DNA of 64,000 nucleotides from a virus: the IMG/VR virus record IMGVR_UViG_3300020201_000009, positions 1 to 64,000 of that record, one strand, 5' to 3'. The notes beneath the pieces are model-generated. The model was not told the DNA's origin. It made no database searches and saw only the letters and a list, made by a program, of their open reading frames with translations. Positions 55,225 through 63,532 of the stretch are shown one piece after another. The number at the start of each line of letters is the position of its first letter. The first letter of the stretch is position 1. Both the position numbers and the translations under genes were made by a program.

Positions 55225-55997
55225 TGATGAAAATTTCAATCTACAGCTCTGCTTGGTCGGCCAAAAAGATGGGATTCGATCTTAAAGGCGCGTTAGATAA
55301 TTGGTCTAAGTACGCCGATGAAATTATTATTGCGGTCAATAAATGCAATGAAACGTTTTTAGAAATCGCCGAATTGGAAAATCCAAAGGTAAGTATCGTC
55401 ATGACCGATATCGATTTTGAAAAAGACCCATTTGCATATGGTAAAGTCATTGATTCCGCGCTTCAATTTACATCGGGGGATTTACTTATTCAACAGGACT
55501 TAGACGAACGTTTCCGGGTAGATCCAGAAATGTTGCCGAAAATTTATAAGAGATTGAAGGATAATTTTTTTGGATCTTGTTTCGTACCTACAATTGACCT
55601 TTATGGAGATACCGAATCTTATGTTAATATTGGGAAAAAATGGTATATTCATTTACCGGGATTTCATCGTGGCCCTGTTAAATTTGGTATTAAGTCCGAT
55701 AATCACCCTGATTACAATAAGACCAGCACGGATGAGCTAATTGATAAAGACGGTAATCTTGTTCCGACATTAAATCTTTTTGATGGCAATATTAATGATC
55801 TTCAAAAATATGTTGAAAGAGGAATGCCTATTGTCTACCATCTTGGGTATTTGAACCTCATAGACAGGGCTGAACGCGCTAAGTGGTGGAAAGATTTTTG
55901 GGTTAGAGCTACAAATGGGGACTCTAATACACATATTACAGATGTCAAAGAATTACTGAAGAGAGAAACGAAAAAACATGGATTGCCGCTATGGTAA
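55224..55997 (+). CDS. GT2-like glycosyltransferase
   Basis: 257 residues from ATG 55224, which overlaps the previous stop; an in-frame ATG at 55191 would lengthen it but is less likely. GT-A fold with Q-Q-D-L-D-E-R-F near 92 (D-x-D-E-type metal motif) and W-Y-I-H-L-P-G-F-H-R-G near 135. Donor and acceptor are unknown. Confidence 0.75.
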   Translation: MMKISIYSSAWSAKKMGFDLKGALDNWSKYADEIIIAVNKCNETFLEIAELENPKVSIVMTDIDFEKDPFAYGKVIDSALQFTSGDLLIQQDLDERFRVDPEMLPKIYKRLKDNFFGSCFVPTIDLYGDTESYVNIGKKWYIHLPGFHRGPVKFGIKSDNHPDYNKTSTDELIDKDGNLVPTLNLFDGNINDLQKYVERGMPIVYHLGYLNLIDRAERAKWWKDFWVRATNGDSNTHITDVKELLKRETKKHGLPLW

Positions 55998-56031
55998 ATC
56001 ACCGAAAATTTGAGGCGGAAAACAAAAAAAT

Positions 56032-56892
56032 ATGAATAAAATTTTTATAGGTATAATTACCCAAAATGAAAAATCTAATATTGAAGATCTTACGGCCTAT
56101 TATCGATATTTCGACGGGCTTGCGTCAGTTGATCATGGAAGCGACGATGGTACGTATGAAATTCTAGACGAAAGAAAGGGTGTGGGTTTTGTAGAAAAAA
56201 TTCCTTATTACGGGCATCATGGTCATTCCATGAACCATTTCCTTTTAAATCCAAAAATCGGCATTGGAGATTGGATACTTTTAAGGGATTCCAACGAAAG
56301 AATCAACGAGGATTTTGCCAAAAATATTCGCGGCTTTTTGAGTCAAATGGAAAATAACGGCATTGGCTCAATTTATCAATATAGCAAGTTGTTATTATTT
56401 AAAAGATTTCCCAATCAATTTTTTGCGAACACTCCTCATTGGGGATTACAAAACGCTCAACCAAAACATATTCAAATAGACCAACAGAATTGGTTTTCGT
56501 CCGATGAGAAATATTGTTATAGTGTGAGAAACAAAAATAGAGACTGTTGGCATTTTGTTGGAGCGTATCTTCGCTACTATCTCATGAAAGATAGTAATCA
56601 TTGTTTGCTTGGTTTAGAAAAAAATGGAGACCCAAATATCTTGTTTCCCATTAGAAATAACCGTCGGATTAGATTTCTTCTCGCGCTTGAAGAATATAGT
56701 ATTCCAGCAAGTAAAGACGCAGTAATTGATGTTGCTGGCCATTTATATAAATATCCTAATTTAACAATATTTTTTAATGAAGAAAAAATTTTAAATGACG
56801 CATATCGTTATCATATTCTAGGCGATAGACAATTCAAAGATAATCACGATTTTAAAGATATGGTAGAGATTAAGTCAACTACCCCGCCCTAA
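56032..56892 (+). CDS. GT2-like glycosyltransferase, 3' end formed by the IS element
   Basis: 286 residues. GT-A fold: F-I-G-I-I-T-Q-N-E near 5, V-D-H-G-S-D-D-G-T near 33, and W-I-L-L-R-D-S-N-E-R near 80 in the metal-binding position. Several aromatic and His-rich stretches follow (C-W-H-F-V-G-A-Y). The last few codons and the stop lie inside the right end of the TnpB element, so the original C-terminus was replaced or lost at insertion. Confidence 0.75.
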   Translation: MNKIFIGIITQNEKSNIEDLTAYYRYFDGLASVDHGSDDGTYEILDERKGVGFVEKIPYYGHHGHSMNHFLLNPKIGIGDWILLRDSNERINEDFAKNIRGFLSQMENNGIGSIYQYSKLLLFKRFPNQFFANTPHWGLQNAQPKHIQIDQQNWFSSDEKYCYSVRNKNRDCWHFVGAYLRYYLMKDSNHCLLGLEKNGDPNILFPIRNNRRIRFLLALEEYSIPASKDAVIDVAGHLYKYPNLTIFFNEEKILNDAYRYHILGDRQFKDNHDFKDMVEIKSTTPP

Positions 56893-58240
56893 AGGGCGAG
56901 GCTTGTAATACATAAAGTCCCAATTACTTGGAACTTAACGGTTTATATACGTTTGGCTTGTTGACAGAAGCCTGCCCGTCGAGTCCCGTAACCGCTAGGT
57001 CACTGAACGAAACAGGGAGTTTGGAACGACCGGCTATATTGATCGCCGCATTTACATCTGCGTCCAATACAGTTCCGTCCTTGCAGTAGTATCTACTGCC
57101 TTTTCTTTGACCATCCATCAATCCGGTTCTTGAGTCAATTTGACTCGTAAACCGAGGATTGATTAGCCTAACCGTTTTCCCGTATATGGGTGCCTTGTAT
57201 GTCAAAATTCTTTTGAGTTCCGCAAACGGAACTTGGCCGATCTTATTGTTGTTAGACCGACTCATCTTTTTCTTTTTCGTCTTGGCGTTCTTCAATCCCG
57301 TCAGGTCTTCCAATACCAGCGTATTTCCTTTTGTGTTTCTAATCAGCAGATTAGCTAGGACATGAGACTGATTTCTGTTCTTGTTCGCCTCTTTATGCCG
57401 AATCTTAAACAAGTGGCGTTTTGCCGACTTGGTTCCCTTTGCTTGCAGTTGTCTTTTCAGAAACCTTAACTTTCTTTTGTCCTTATTGAACTTCTTGTCG
57501 ATATAAATTTGTCCTTCGGAAGTAGCGATGGCCCGATTTACTCCGAGATCAATACCGGTCGCCAATTTATTTAATGGTTCGGGCTTGACGTTTACTTCAA
57601 ACGTAAAGGCTATCCAAATCTTGTCGTTCCGAAAGAAAAGCAAAGGGTCGCAGAATTCATACTCGGCCAACAAACCGTCCAATTTCGCGTAACGCTTGAA
57701 GTCTACAGTCACTCTTTTCTCTAACGAAGTCAGCAGTATTTTTCCCTTCTTGTAGGTGTAAATGCGCTTATCCAAGCGCATCGAAAGATTCTTCTTGTTG
57801 ATCGGACCTACAATTCTGTGTTTATTGCTTTTGACAGAGCGATACGAAGACAGACATTCAGCCTGCGCTCTTATCACTATTTGCGATGGAATTCCCGGAT
57901 TTTTGTCGCGAAATTGCCGGTAAAACTTAGCGTGAAGCTCAATCACGGAGTTTTTTCTCTTACTTCCGTCGCCATAGTGTATGACACTGGCCTCGTTAAA
58001 AGCCGACCGTTCGGCCTTTAAAACGGCAAGGATTTTTTCAAAGTCCGCTTGACTTTGAAACAAAACCTCCGTATTGTATGTTAAGTGAGTCACTTCACTG
58101 AAATATACACGCATTCTTCAACTCTTTTATACAAAAATCTTTCAATCTGTGATAAATAACTTATCTTGCTATTCCGCGAATACCGCCAAACCGGCGAGGC
58201 TTCCTCCCGGTCCTAAAGGACCGGGTTTCCGCCCCATCCC
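56877..58240 (-). mobile_element. TnpB-only IS200/IS605 (IS1341-type) element
   Basis: The right end on the - strand carries a GCCC-TTTA-GGGC hairpin (56885-56896) after an AAGTTCCAA/TTGGGACTT stem-loop (56915-56936) that overlaps the tnpB stop, the layout of an omega RNA. The other flank has a second hairpin with the same TTTA loop, CCCGGTCC/GGACCGGG (58205-58228), either the left end or part of another element. No TnpA transposase is encoded, so mobility would need one in trans. Confidence 0.8.
56924..58114 (-). CDS. tnpB: TnpB, RNA-guided DNA endonuclease with degenerate zinc finger
   Basis: 396 residues. RuvC residues are intact: G-I-D-L-G near 188, L-V-L-E-D near 268 and D-A-D-V-N-A-A near 351. 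The zinc finger that usually has two cysteine pairs is reduced to T-S-Q-I-D-S-R-T-G and a single Cys (Y-Y-C-K-D-G), so three of four ligands are missing, a variant also known in other IS1341-type proteins. TnpB uses a guide RNA from its right end to cut DNA and maintain the element. Confidence 0.9.
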   Translation of the reverse strand: MRVYFSEVTHLTYNTEVLFQSQADFEKILAVLKAERSAFNEASVIHYGDGSKRKNSVIELHAKFYRQFRDKNPGIPSQIVIRAQAECLSSYRSVKSNKHRIVGPINKKNLSMRLDKRIYTYKKGKILLTSLEKRVTVDFKRYAKLDGLLAEYEFCDPLLFFRNDKIWIAFTFEVNVKPEPLNKLATGIDLGVNRAIATSEGQIYIDKKFNKDKRKLRFLKRQLQAKGTKSAKRHLFKIRHKEANKNRNQSHVLANLLIRNTKGNTLVLEDLTGLKNAKTKKKKMSRSNNNKIGQVPFAELKRILTYKAPIYGKTVRLINPRFTSQIDSRTGLMDGQRKGSRYYCKDGTVLDADVNAAINIAGRSKLPVSFSDLAVTGLDGQASVNKPNVYKPLSSK

Positions 58241-58245
58241 CTGAG

Positions 58246-58665
58246 ATGAAAATTTTTCTAGTATACATTAAGGATTGGCCGGAAGATACTTATCGTGTCA
58301 TTTCCGTTTATACGTATAAAAAAGACGCCGAAGAACAAGCTAGGCAACTTCAGGCAAGAGTAAAAGAGGTTGAATTAAATCCTCCCCATAGACTCCCAGT
58401 GGGCTACATTCTATGGGAGATTCATGCAGAAAAAGAAGGTGATATTACATATCTAAGACCAATTGACATTGAATATTGTAAAGATCTACCCGAAGTTGGA
58501 GTCCAATATCCAAAATATGGCATTGGAAATGAAGACTATGTTGGTTATGCAATCTACACCAAACTATGCAAGACGGCGGAAGATGCGAAAAGAGAGTGTC
58601 TAATCGACAGAGAAACAGCGATATCTAGGGGAGAATTCCCATACGACGGACAACCGCAAAAATAA
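58246..58665 (+). CDS. Protein of unknown function
   Basis: 139 residues, starting about 18 bases beyond the left hairpin of the IS. Mixed alpha/beta, with D-A-E-E-Q-A-R-Q-L near 30 and Y-V-G-Y-A-I-Y near 100. It lies between sugar-transferase genes and may belong to the same pathway, but no family is recognised. Confidence 0.55.
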   Translation: MKIFLVYIKDWPEDTYRVISVYTYKKDAEEQARQLQARVKEVELNPPHRLPVGYILWEIHAEKEGDITYLRPIDIEYCKDLPEVGVQYPKYGIGNEDYVGYAIYTKLCKTAEDAKRECLIDRETAISRGEFPYDGQPQK

Positions 58666-58668
58666 TTT

Positions 58669-59454
58669 ATGCAAATACCCATTACAATCTGTTTATTTAC
58701 AACCACAAAAGGTCATTGGGGTACTAAAGATCGCTACAAGGAAACGATTAATTGGTTGGACAACAAAATTCCCTTACGTTATTTTTCGGGTCTAGTGGCA
58801 AATATAAAAGTTTCCCCCGAAGACGAGGGAACGCCGCACCATGTAGAGATGTTGAGGTTTTTGACTTCGAAAGGGTTTTCAATCCATCAGGATATTTATT
58901 CTTGGGCTCATGGTGCAGAATCTCACCAGAAGGGTTACATAAACGATATGCGGAAAGTATATAACAATCCTAAGGTTTTAAAAACGCCCTATGTACTTCA
59001 CCTTGAAGACGATTGGAAAATTAATTCTTTAGACGGCGAATTAATCGATTGGATTCGTATAGCGTTGAGTGTTCTAGATGAAGACCCGGAAATTTTACAA
59101 GTTCGCTTTGCTAGATTTTCCGACGAATATGATAGAATTCTAGGTTTGAAAGCCAAACATAATATTGACGGGAAGGTTAAGATTTTGACCGATAATATTT
59201 TTGCTTCCAACGACCTTAGCTTAAACCCGTCTATCTTTAGAGGGAGGGATTTAAAGAACGCTTTGATTCTTTATCTTCGTAACCTTCCAAATCTTCCCTT
59301 ACATGTTGAAATGGGTTTTTCAATTGCTCTTAAATACTTTAGTGAGAGCGCCACCCCCTTTGCGGTATTAAATCCTGAAAAAGTAAAGGCCGCTCATATT
59401 GGTAGCCCCCTTGGGGGCGAGGACGACCCTTTAATACTTAAGAAAGCCGATTAA
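58669..59454 (+). CDS. GT-A-type glycosyltransferase
   Basis: 261 residues. I-T-I-C-L-F-T-T-T-K begins the Rossmann-like sheet, and V-L-H-L-E-D-D-W near 108 has the D-x-D-type acidic cluster of GT-A enzymes. C-terminal half helical with a final H-I-G-S-P-L-G-G. Three bases after the preceding gene; followed by a bidirectional terminator. Confidence 0.65.
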   Translation: MQIPITICLFTTTKGHWGTKDRYKETINWLDNKIPLRYFSGLVANIKVSPEDEGTPHHVEMLRFLTSKGFSIHQDIYSWAHGAESHQKGYINDMRKVYNNPKVLKTPYVLHLEDDWKINSLDGELIDWIRIALSVLDEDPEILQVRFARFSDEYDRILGLKAKHNIDGKVKILTDNIFASNDLSLNPSIFRGRDLKNALILYLRNLPNLPLHVEMGFSIALKYFSESATPFAVLNPEKVKAAHIGSPLGGEDDPLILKKAD

Positions 59455-59478
59455 TGGCACCGATGGGACAGCCAAAAG

Positions 59479-59509
59479 AAACCCGGTTGTTACGCCGGGT
59501 TTTTTTATT
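59479..59509. terminator. Bidirectional Rho-independent terminator
   Basis: An AAACCCGG/CCGGGTTT stem (59479-59486 with 59495-59502) is flanked by T-rich tails on both strands, between two convergent genes. Confidence 0.92.
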
Positions 59510-59524
59510 GTTTTTAAGTGTCGA

Positions 59525-60502
59525 TTATTCGGTATCTATAGAATCTTCGCCGCGACTTTCGAAATACTGGATAATCTCCTTTCTTAAACGCCAATTCCTT
59601 TCTGTCAATGTATATAAACCAGTGACATCTTTCTTAAGGTCTAATTCTGGGTTAAATTGATTTTCAACTAAGATTGACCATCTATCTCTATACCCCCTAT
59701 TAGCTTTCTTTCCGTGCCAATGATGGGTTATCAAACCCGGTAAGTAACCGATATTTCTATGAATATAATGACGGCAACGAACTTGCCAAATTTTTAAATA
59801 TTTAATATAAACTGGGTGGACTTTTGGATGAACACTAAATTGCACTTTATCTACTAACGCATAACACATATGACGATCTGCACTACCTAACACTGCCCAA
59901 TCTATTAATCCGCCCACCTTTTCTAAAGCGTCTCTACGTGCCGCCCAACAATAACCGGGATGCCAAGAACCAGCCGCATATTTTTTGTAGTCCCACTCCA
60001 TTTTCATATTATCATACCACGCTTTACAAAAACTCATTTGTGGTTTTTTATCAATCGGCTCTCCATTTGGACCCAAATCTTGCGCATGTGACCATGGCTG
60101 AATAAAGTCATGCAATTGTAACTTTTGTACGGTTTCTTCCGCCCAATCAGGTCTTTGAAAAACAATATCGGCGTCGCACCAGCAAATATATCTAGCTTCC
60201 TTTGGAAGACGTTGAATCATAAGATTTAAGAGATTTTCTTTTGACCAAATCACATTTCCCTTACGATCCTCGCCGCCAGTTCGAATTTGTAAATGGAAAG
60301 GATTATCAGAATTAGTAATAACAAAAGATCTTTCTCCATAAGCAAGTTCTACTGTCCAAAGTATAGCCCCCGCATCTTTAATTCTTTTAGCAAATTCTGC
60401 ATATAGCTCATAACGAGAGTTATAGTTAATAGGATTACTTATTGCAGTAACCACATGAAGCTTGTTTGCCCATCCTTCTAATCCATCAAATAGCGTTTTC
60501 AT
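59525..60502 (-). CDS. GT-A-type glycosyltransferase
   Basis: 325 residues. Metal-binding motif C-W-C-D-A-D-I-V-F near 112; a His/Trp-rich acceptor-side region (P-G-L-I-T-H-H-W-H-G-K) near 265. The only - strand gene in the right-hand glycosyltransferase block, with its own promoter motif. Substrate unknown. Confidence 0.75.
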   Translation of the reverse strand: MKTLFDGLEGWANKLHVVTAISNPINYNSRYELYAEFAKRIKDAGAILWTVELAYGERSFVITNSDNPFHLQIRTGGEDRKGNVIWSKENLLNLMIQRLPKEARYICWCDADIVFQRPDWAEETVQKLQLHDFIQPWSHAQDLGPNGEPIDKKPQMSFCKAWYDNMKMEWDYKKYAAGSWHPGYCWAARRDALEKVGGLIDWAVLGSADRHMCYALVDKVQFSVHPKVHPVYIKYLKIWQVRCRHYIHRNIGYLPGLITHHWHGKKANRGYRDRWSILVENQFNPELDLKKDVTGLYTLTERNWRLRKEIIQYFESRGEDSIDTE

Positions 60503-60522
60503 AGTTTCTTCTCTTTACCTTA

Positions 60523-60534
60523 GATTACACCTAA
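60523..60534 (-). promoter_or_regulatory. Phage promoter motif GGTGTAA (- strand)
   Basis: The complement of 60525-60531 reads GGTGTAA after TTTTA, 23 bases before the 325-residue glycosyltransferase gene. Confidence 0.4.
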
Positions 60535-60550
60535 AATCCAAATAAAAATG

Positions 60551-60581
60551 TTGACTTTCTTCCCGTATTTCGCATTATATT
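60551..60581 (+). promoter_or_regulatory. Host-type promoter TTGACT-N19-TATATT
   Basis: TTGACT at 60551-60556, TATATT at 60576-60581 (or ATTATA at 17 bases), 16 bases before the start at 60598. Divergent from the motif at 60525. Confidence 0.6.
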
Positions 60582-60597
60582 AAATATTAACTAAAAA

Positions 60598-61101
60598 ATG
60601 GCAGATATAAACAAAGACGAGCTAAAAAACTTACAAAAAGTTTTCATGGAAAGTACCGAAATCGATAAACTTTTTGACGAGTACAATGATGCACCAGATA
60701 CGATTATTTATAAAAATAACCCACATAAGTCTGGCAAACTTCTCTTAGAGGTTGATGCATCATATGCTTATGATTTTTTATCTATTTACGAAGTTAAAGA
60801 GGCGATGCATTCTACCGATAAACAAGCCGCCTTAAATTCAGATATGACCGAAGAGTTTTTAATTAGACAGTTAGGAAAAAATTTTCATGATCTTATAGTA
60901 GAATCAGATGAATATCAAAACCTTCTAGAGATTAACTTAGAATTATACCGTTTGGTTGATATGGTTAAAACCGAACCTCACCTTGGTAAAGAGGTGGATA
61001 TGGCGGTATTTAAGAGAAGGCTTTCTAAAATAGCTTTACAAGAAAAATTCTTTCCAAACACAAAGATTTCAGAGCAAAAATTCGGTTACGAAAAAGTTTA
61101 A
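60598..61101 (+). CDS. Protein of unknown function
   Basis: 167 residues, acidic and mostly helical, with L-L-L-E-V-D-A-S-Y-A near 48. First gene of the right-most + strand operon, overlapping the next start by one base. No family recognised. Confidence 0.55.
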   Translation: MADINKDELKNLQKVFMESTEIDKLFDEYNDAPDTIIYKNNPHKSGKLLLEVDASYAYDFLSIYEVKEAMHSTDKQAALNSDMTEEFLIRQLGKNFHDLIVESDEYQNLLEINLELYRLVDMVKTEPHLGKEVDMAVFKRRLSKIALQEKFFPNTKISEQKFGYEKV

Positions 61102-61340
61102 TGGCGAAAAGTCTTGAGTTTTGTCTCATTCTAGAGACAATCGACGAAGGGTCAAAAAATAATTATTGGACGGAATTCTCGAATCTATACCGAGAGGGCC
61201 AATGGGAAGTCGTTTCTTTTTATGGTGTAAAAGCAAAAGCCAAATTAGTACACGACACAAAACCAACAGTGTTTATTAAAATATCCGATGATTTTCTATT
61301 TTTTAAAATAATAAATGGCGTTAAACAATTCGTGGCCTAA
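61101..61340 (+). CDS. Small beta-rich protein, unknown
   Basis: 79 residues with alternating hydrophobic strands and no clear motif. It overlaps both neighbours (1 base and 26 bases), which supports expression in the operon. Confidence 0.45.
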   Translation: MAKSLEFCLILETIDEGSKNNYWTEFSNLYREGQWEVVSFYGVKAKAKLVHDTKPTVFIKISDDFLFFKIINGVKQFVA

Positions 61341-62535
61341 ATTTAATTGGCCTTTAGGTATTTCCACAATGACGTGGAAAGACAAGTTAAAAATTAGTAA
61401 ATTTCTATTTACAGAGCCCCAATGGACAGCGGGTAAGTGGGTTGAATACTACGAGAATCTTTGGAAGGAAAGTACGAAGGCTCCATATGTAGTAATGACT
61501 TCGAGTGGTTCTTCAGCGAATCAATTAATTGCCCTTCGCCGGAAATGGGAGTTGAAACACTCGAACGAGAAGCACGGCAATAAAGTCCTTTTCCCGGTAG
61601 TCAACTGGATTAGCTCAGTTTCCCCCTTTGTACATGCGGGTTTTGATCCCGTTTTTGTTGATGTAGGACACAATCTTTGCGCAACGGTATCTGATATTGA
61701 AGATAAACTAATTTCCGATCCTCAGATTAAAACAGTTTTTTACACAACCCTTTTGGGTTTTGCATGTAATCTCGCTCATTTACAGAGAGTCTGTTTAAAA
61801 CATGGGGTCAAACTTTTACTCGATAACTGTGAATCGTCTTTTTCATATTTTGATGCAGGGGGGTCTACGTCTACATACTTTAAATCTTTTAATAATTTTG
61901 TCACTTGTTCGACTAGTATTTATATTTCCCATTTTACTAGCGGTGGCAATGAGGGGGGGTTAATATTCTGCCAAAATGAAGAAGAATATGAGTGGTACAA
62001 GATGGCCCGTAACCATGGCATGACTAGAAATATGCCTAAAAAATACCATAATCTAGATGCGAATGAAATGTTCGACTTCTATCTTATGGGGACAAATACG
62101 CGATCTTCAAATCTTCTGGCCTATATGGCTTCTTTGGATTTTGAGAGATCATCCAAGTTTTCTTGCGAACAAAGGAAAAATATAGAAATAGCATTTTCTT
62201 ACGCTCTAGATCATAACAAATACGATATGCCACATTATTACAATGAGCAATCGTCGAAATATTCGCCACTTGCTATTCCAATTATTAAAAATAAAAAATG
62301 CAAGGATGAATCTTTAATCGCAAAAGTGCAGTTTTTTTTAAAAGTTTGCGATGTTGCATATCGTCCAATTGTTGGCGGAAATCTTTTACGGCACACAGCT
62401 TTTAAAGAGTATGGAAACGCACGGTATTTTCCCAATGCTGAGTGGATTCATAACCAAGGTTTATATATTGGTCTCCATCAAGGCGTAACAATTAAAATGG
62501 CGGAAAATCTAGCAAACCGCCTATCAGCATTATAA
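61315..62535 (+). CDS. DegT/DnrJ/EryC1-fold sugar enzyme, ColD/RfbH-like dehydratase type
   Basis: 406 residues with the fold-type I layout: S-S-G-S-S-A-N near 64, L-L-L-D-N-C-E with D170 for the cofactor nitrogen, and S-I-Y-I-S-H-F ... G-G-N-E-G-G near 202-214. The residue at the catalytic lysine position is H206. In ColD and RfbH the same Lys-to-His change marks 3-dehydratases making deoxysugars rather than aminotransferases. The substrate would be a nucleotide-linked keto-hexose. It overlaps the upstream gene by 26 bases. Confidence 0.75.
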   Translation: MALNNSWPKFNWPLGISTMTWKDKLKISKFLFTEPQWTAGKWVEYYENLWKESTKAPYVVMTSSGSSANQLIALRRKWELKHSNEKHGNKVLFPVVNWISSVSPFVHAGFDPVFVDVGHNLCATVSDIEDKLISDPQIKTVFYTTLLGFACNLAHLQRVCLKHGVKLLLDNCESSFSYFDAGGSTSTYFKSFNNFVTCSTSIYISHFTSGGNEGGLIFCQNEEEYEWYKMARNHGMTRNMPKKYHNLDANEMFDFYLMGTNTRSSNLLAYMASLDFERSSKFSCEQRKNIEIAFSYALDHNKYDMPHYYNEQSSKYSPLAIPIIKNKKCKDESLIAKVQFFLKVCDVAYRPIVGGNLLRHTAFKEYGNARYFPNAEWIHNQGLYIGLHQGVTIKMAENLANRLSAL

Positions 62536-62536
62536 G

Positions 62537-63532
62537 ATGAAAATTGCTTATATTGATTTGGGGGTAAACCGCCCAAGAGAAAGTTATGCCTTAAATCCTA
62601 AAAGATACGGCGGCGGGGCTTGTTTTGCCAGATATGCAAAAATCGAATTAAACACATCGAATGATCTCTTCGATATCCACGCCCCTATTGAATCTTTTAA
62701 TGAATTGGGTGAAGACGAAGGTAGGAGTGGCTGCTTTGGGCTAACTGAAGCAGAAATGTCGGCGATGAGAAATGGCGAAAATATTAGAGGGTATATCAAA
62801 GATGCTGAAAAATATGATATATTTGTATATCATCACGATTGTCTCGCAATTAATGCTTCCGGGTTAAGTGGAAAATTAGTGTCGTGGTCTTTAATGGGAG
62901 ATAACGGGGCGCAACACCCTTCCACTCCGTATGTATTACTTTATCGACCCGGCGAGCAGGCAAGATACGGAAAAGGTTTTCCGGTCACTATTGGTAAATT
63001 TGTTCCGAGTTGTTTTACTTATCCTTCTCTGAAAACAGAAAGTTTGTTCCAATGCTCTAGACACGATGTCCATATGAACACAATAGAGGTTGCTAAATTT
63101 TGTTTAGCTAACAAAAATATTAGCGGCATTTTCGCGGGTCCCATCCTTGATAACTATCCACTAATAGATTATATTAATAATAAGGATACCGTTTATCTTG
63201 GGTTGATTTCCGAAATAGATAAATTAGATTATTGTAAACAGGCCATCGCCACGACATATCTTCATACATGGGATACGGCCTTTAACCTCAGTGCAATCGA
63301 ATCTTTATCTGTCGGCACACCAATCATTGCAGCAAAGCGAGGTTGTTTTGAATATATCATTGAGGAGGGTGTAAATGGATATTTTTGGCAATCTGGAGAC
63401 GATCTTTCTGCTTTGGTTGAAAAATGCAAGAGACTAGACCCTTTGAAGGTCTGGGAAACAGCGCATAGATTTTCTCATAAGGCTATGGTTCGTAGTTTTC
63501 ACAAAGCATTCCAAGAAATTTTATCATTATGA
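62537..63532 (+). CDS. GT4-type glycosyltransferase
   Basis: 331 residues. GT-B fold: F-N-L-S-A-I-E-S-L-S-V-G-T-P-I-I-A near 248-264 is the nucleotide-sugar site and E-Y-I-I-E-E-G-V-N-G-Y-F-W near 275-287 is a typical C-terminal GT4 stretch. Begins one base after the sugar enzyme; its stop overlaps the next start (ATGA). Confidence 0.75.
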   Translation: MKIAYIDLGVNRPRESYALNPKRYGGGACFARYAKIELNTSNDLFDIHAPIESFNELGEDEGRSGCFGLTEAEMSAMRNGENIRGYIKDAEKYDIFVYHHDCLAINASGLSGKLVSWSLMGDNGAQHPSTPYVLLYRPGEQARYGKGFPVTIGKFVPSCFTYPSLKTESLFQCSRHDVHMNTIEVAKFCLANKNISGIFAGPILDNYPLIDYINNKDTVYLGLISEIDKLDYCKQAIATTYLHTWDTAFNLSAIESLSVGTPIIAAKRGCFEYIIEEGVNGYFWQSGDDLSALVEKCKRLDPLKVWETAHRFSHKAMVRSFHKAFQEILSL

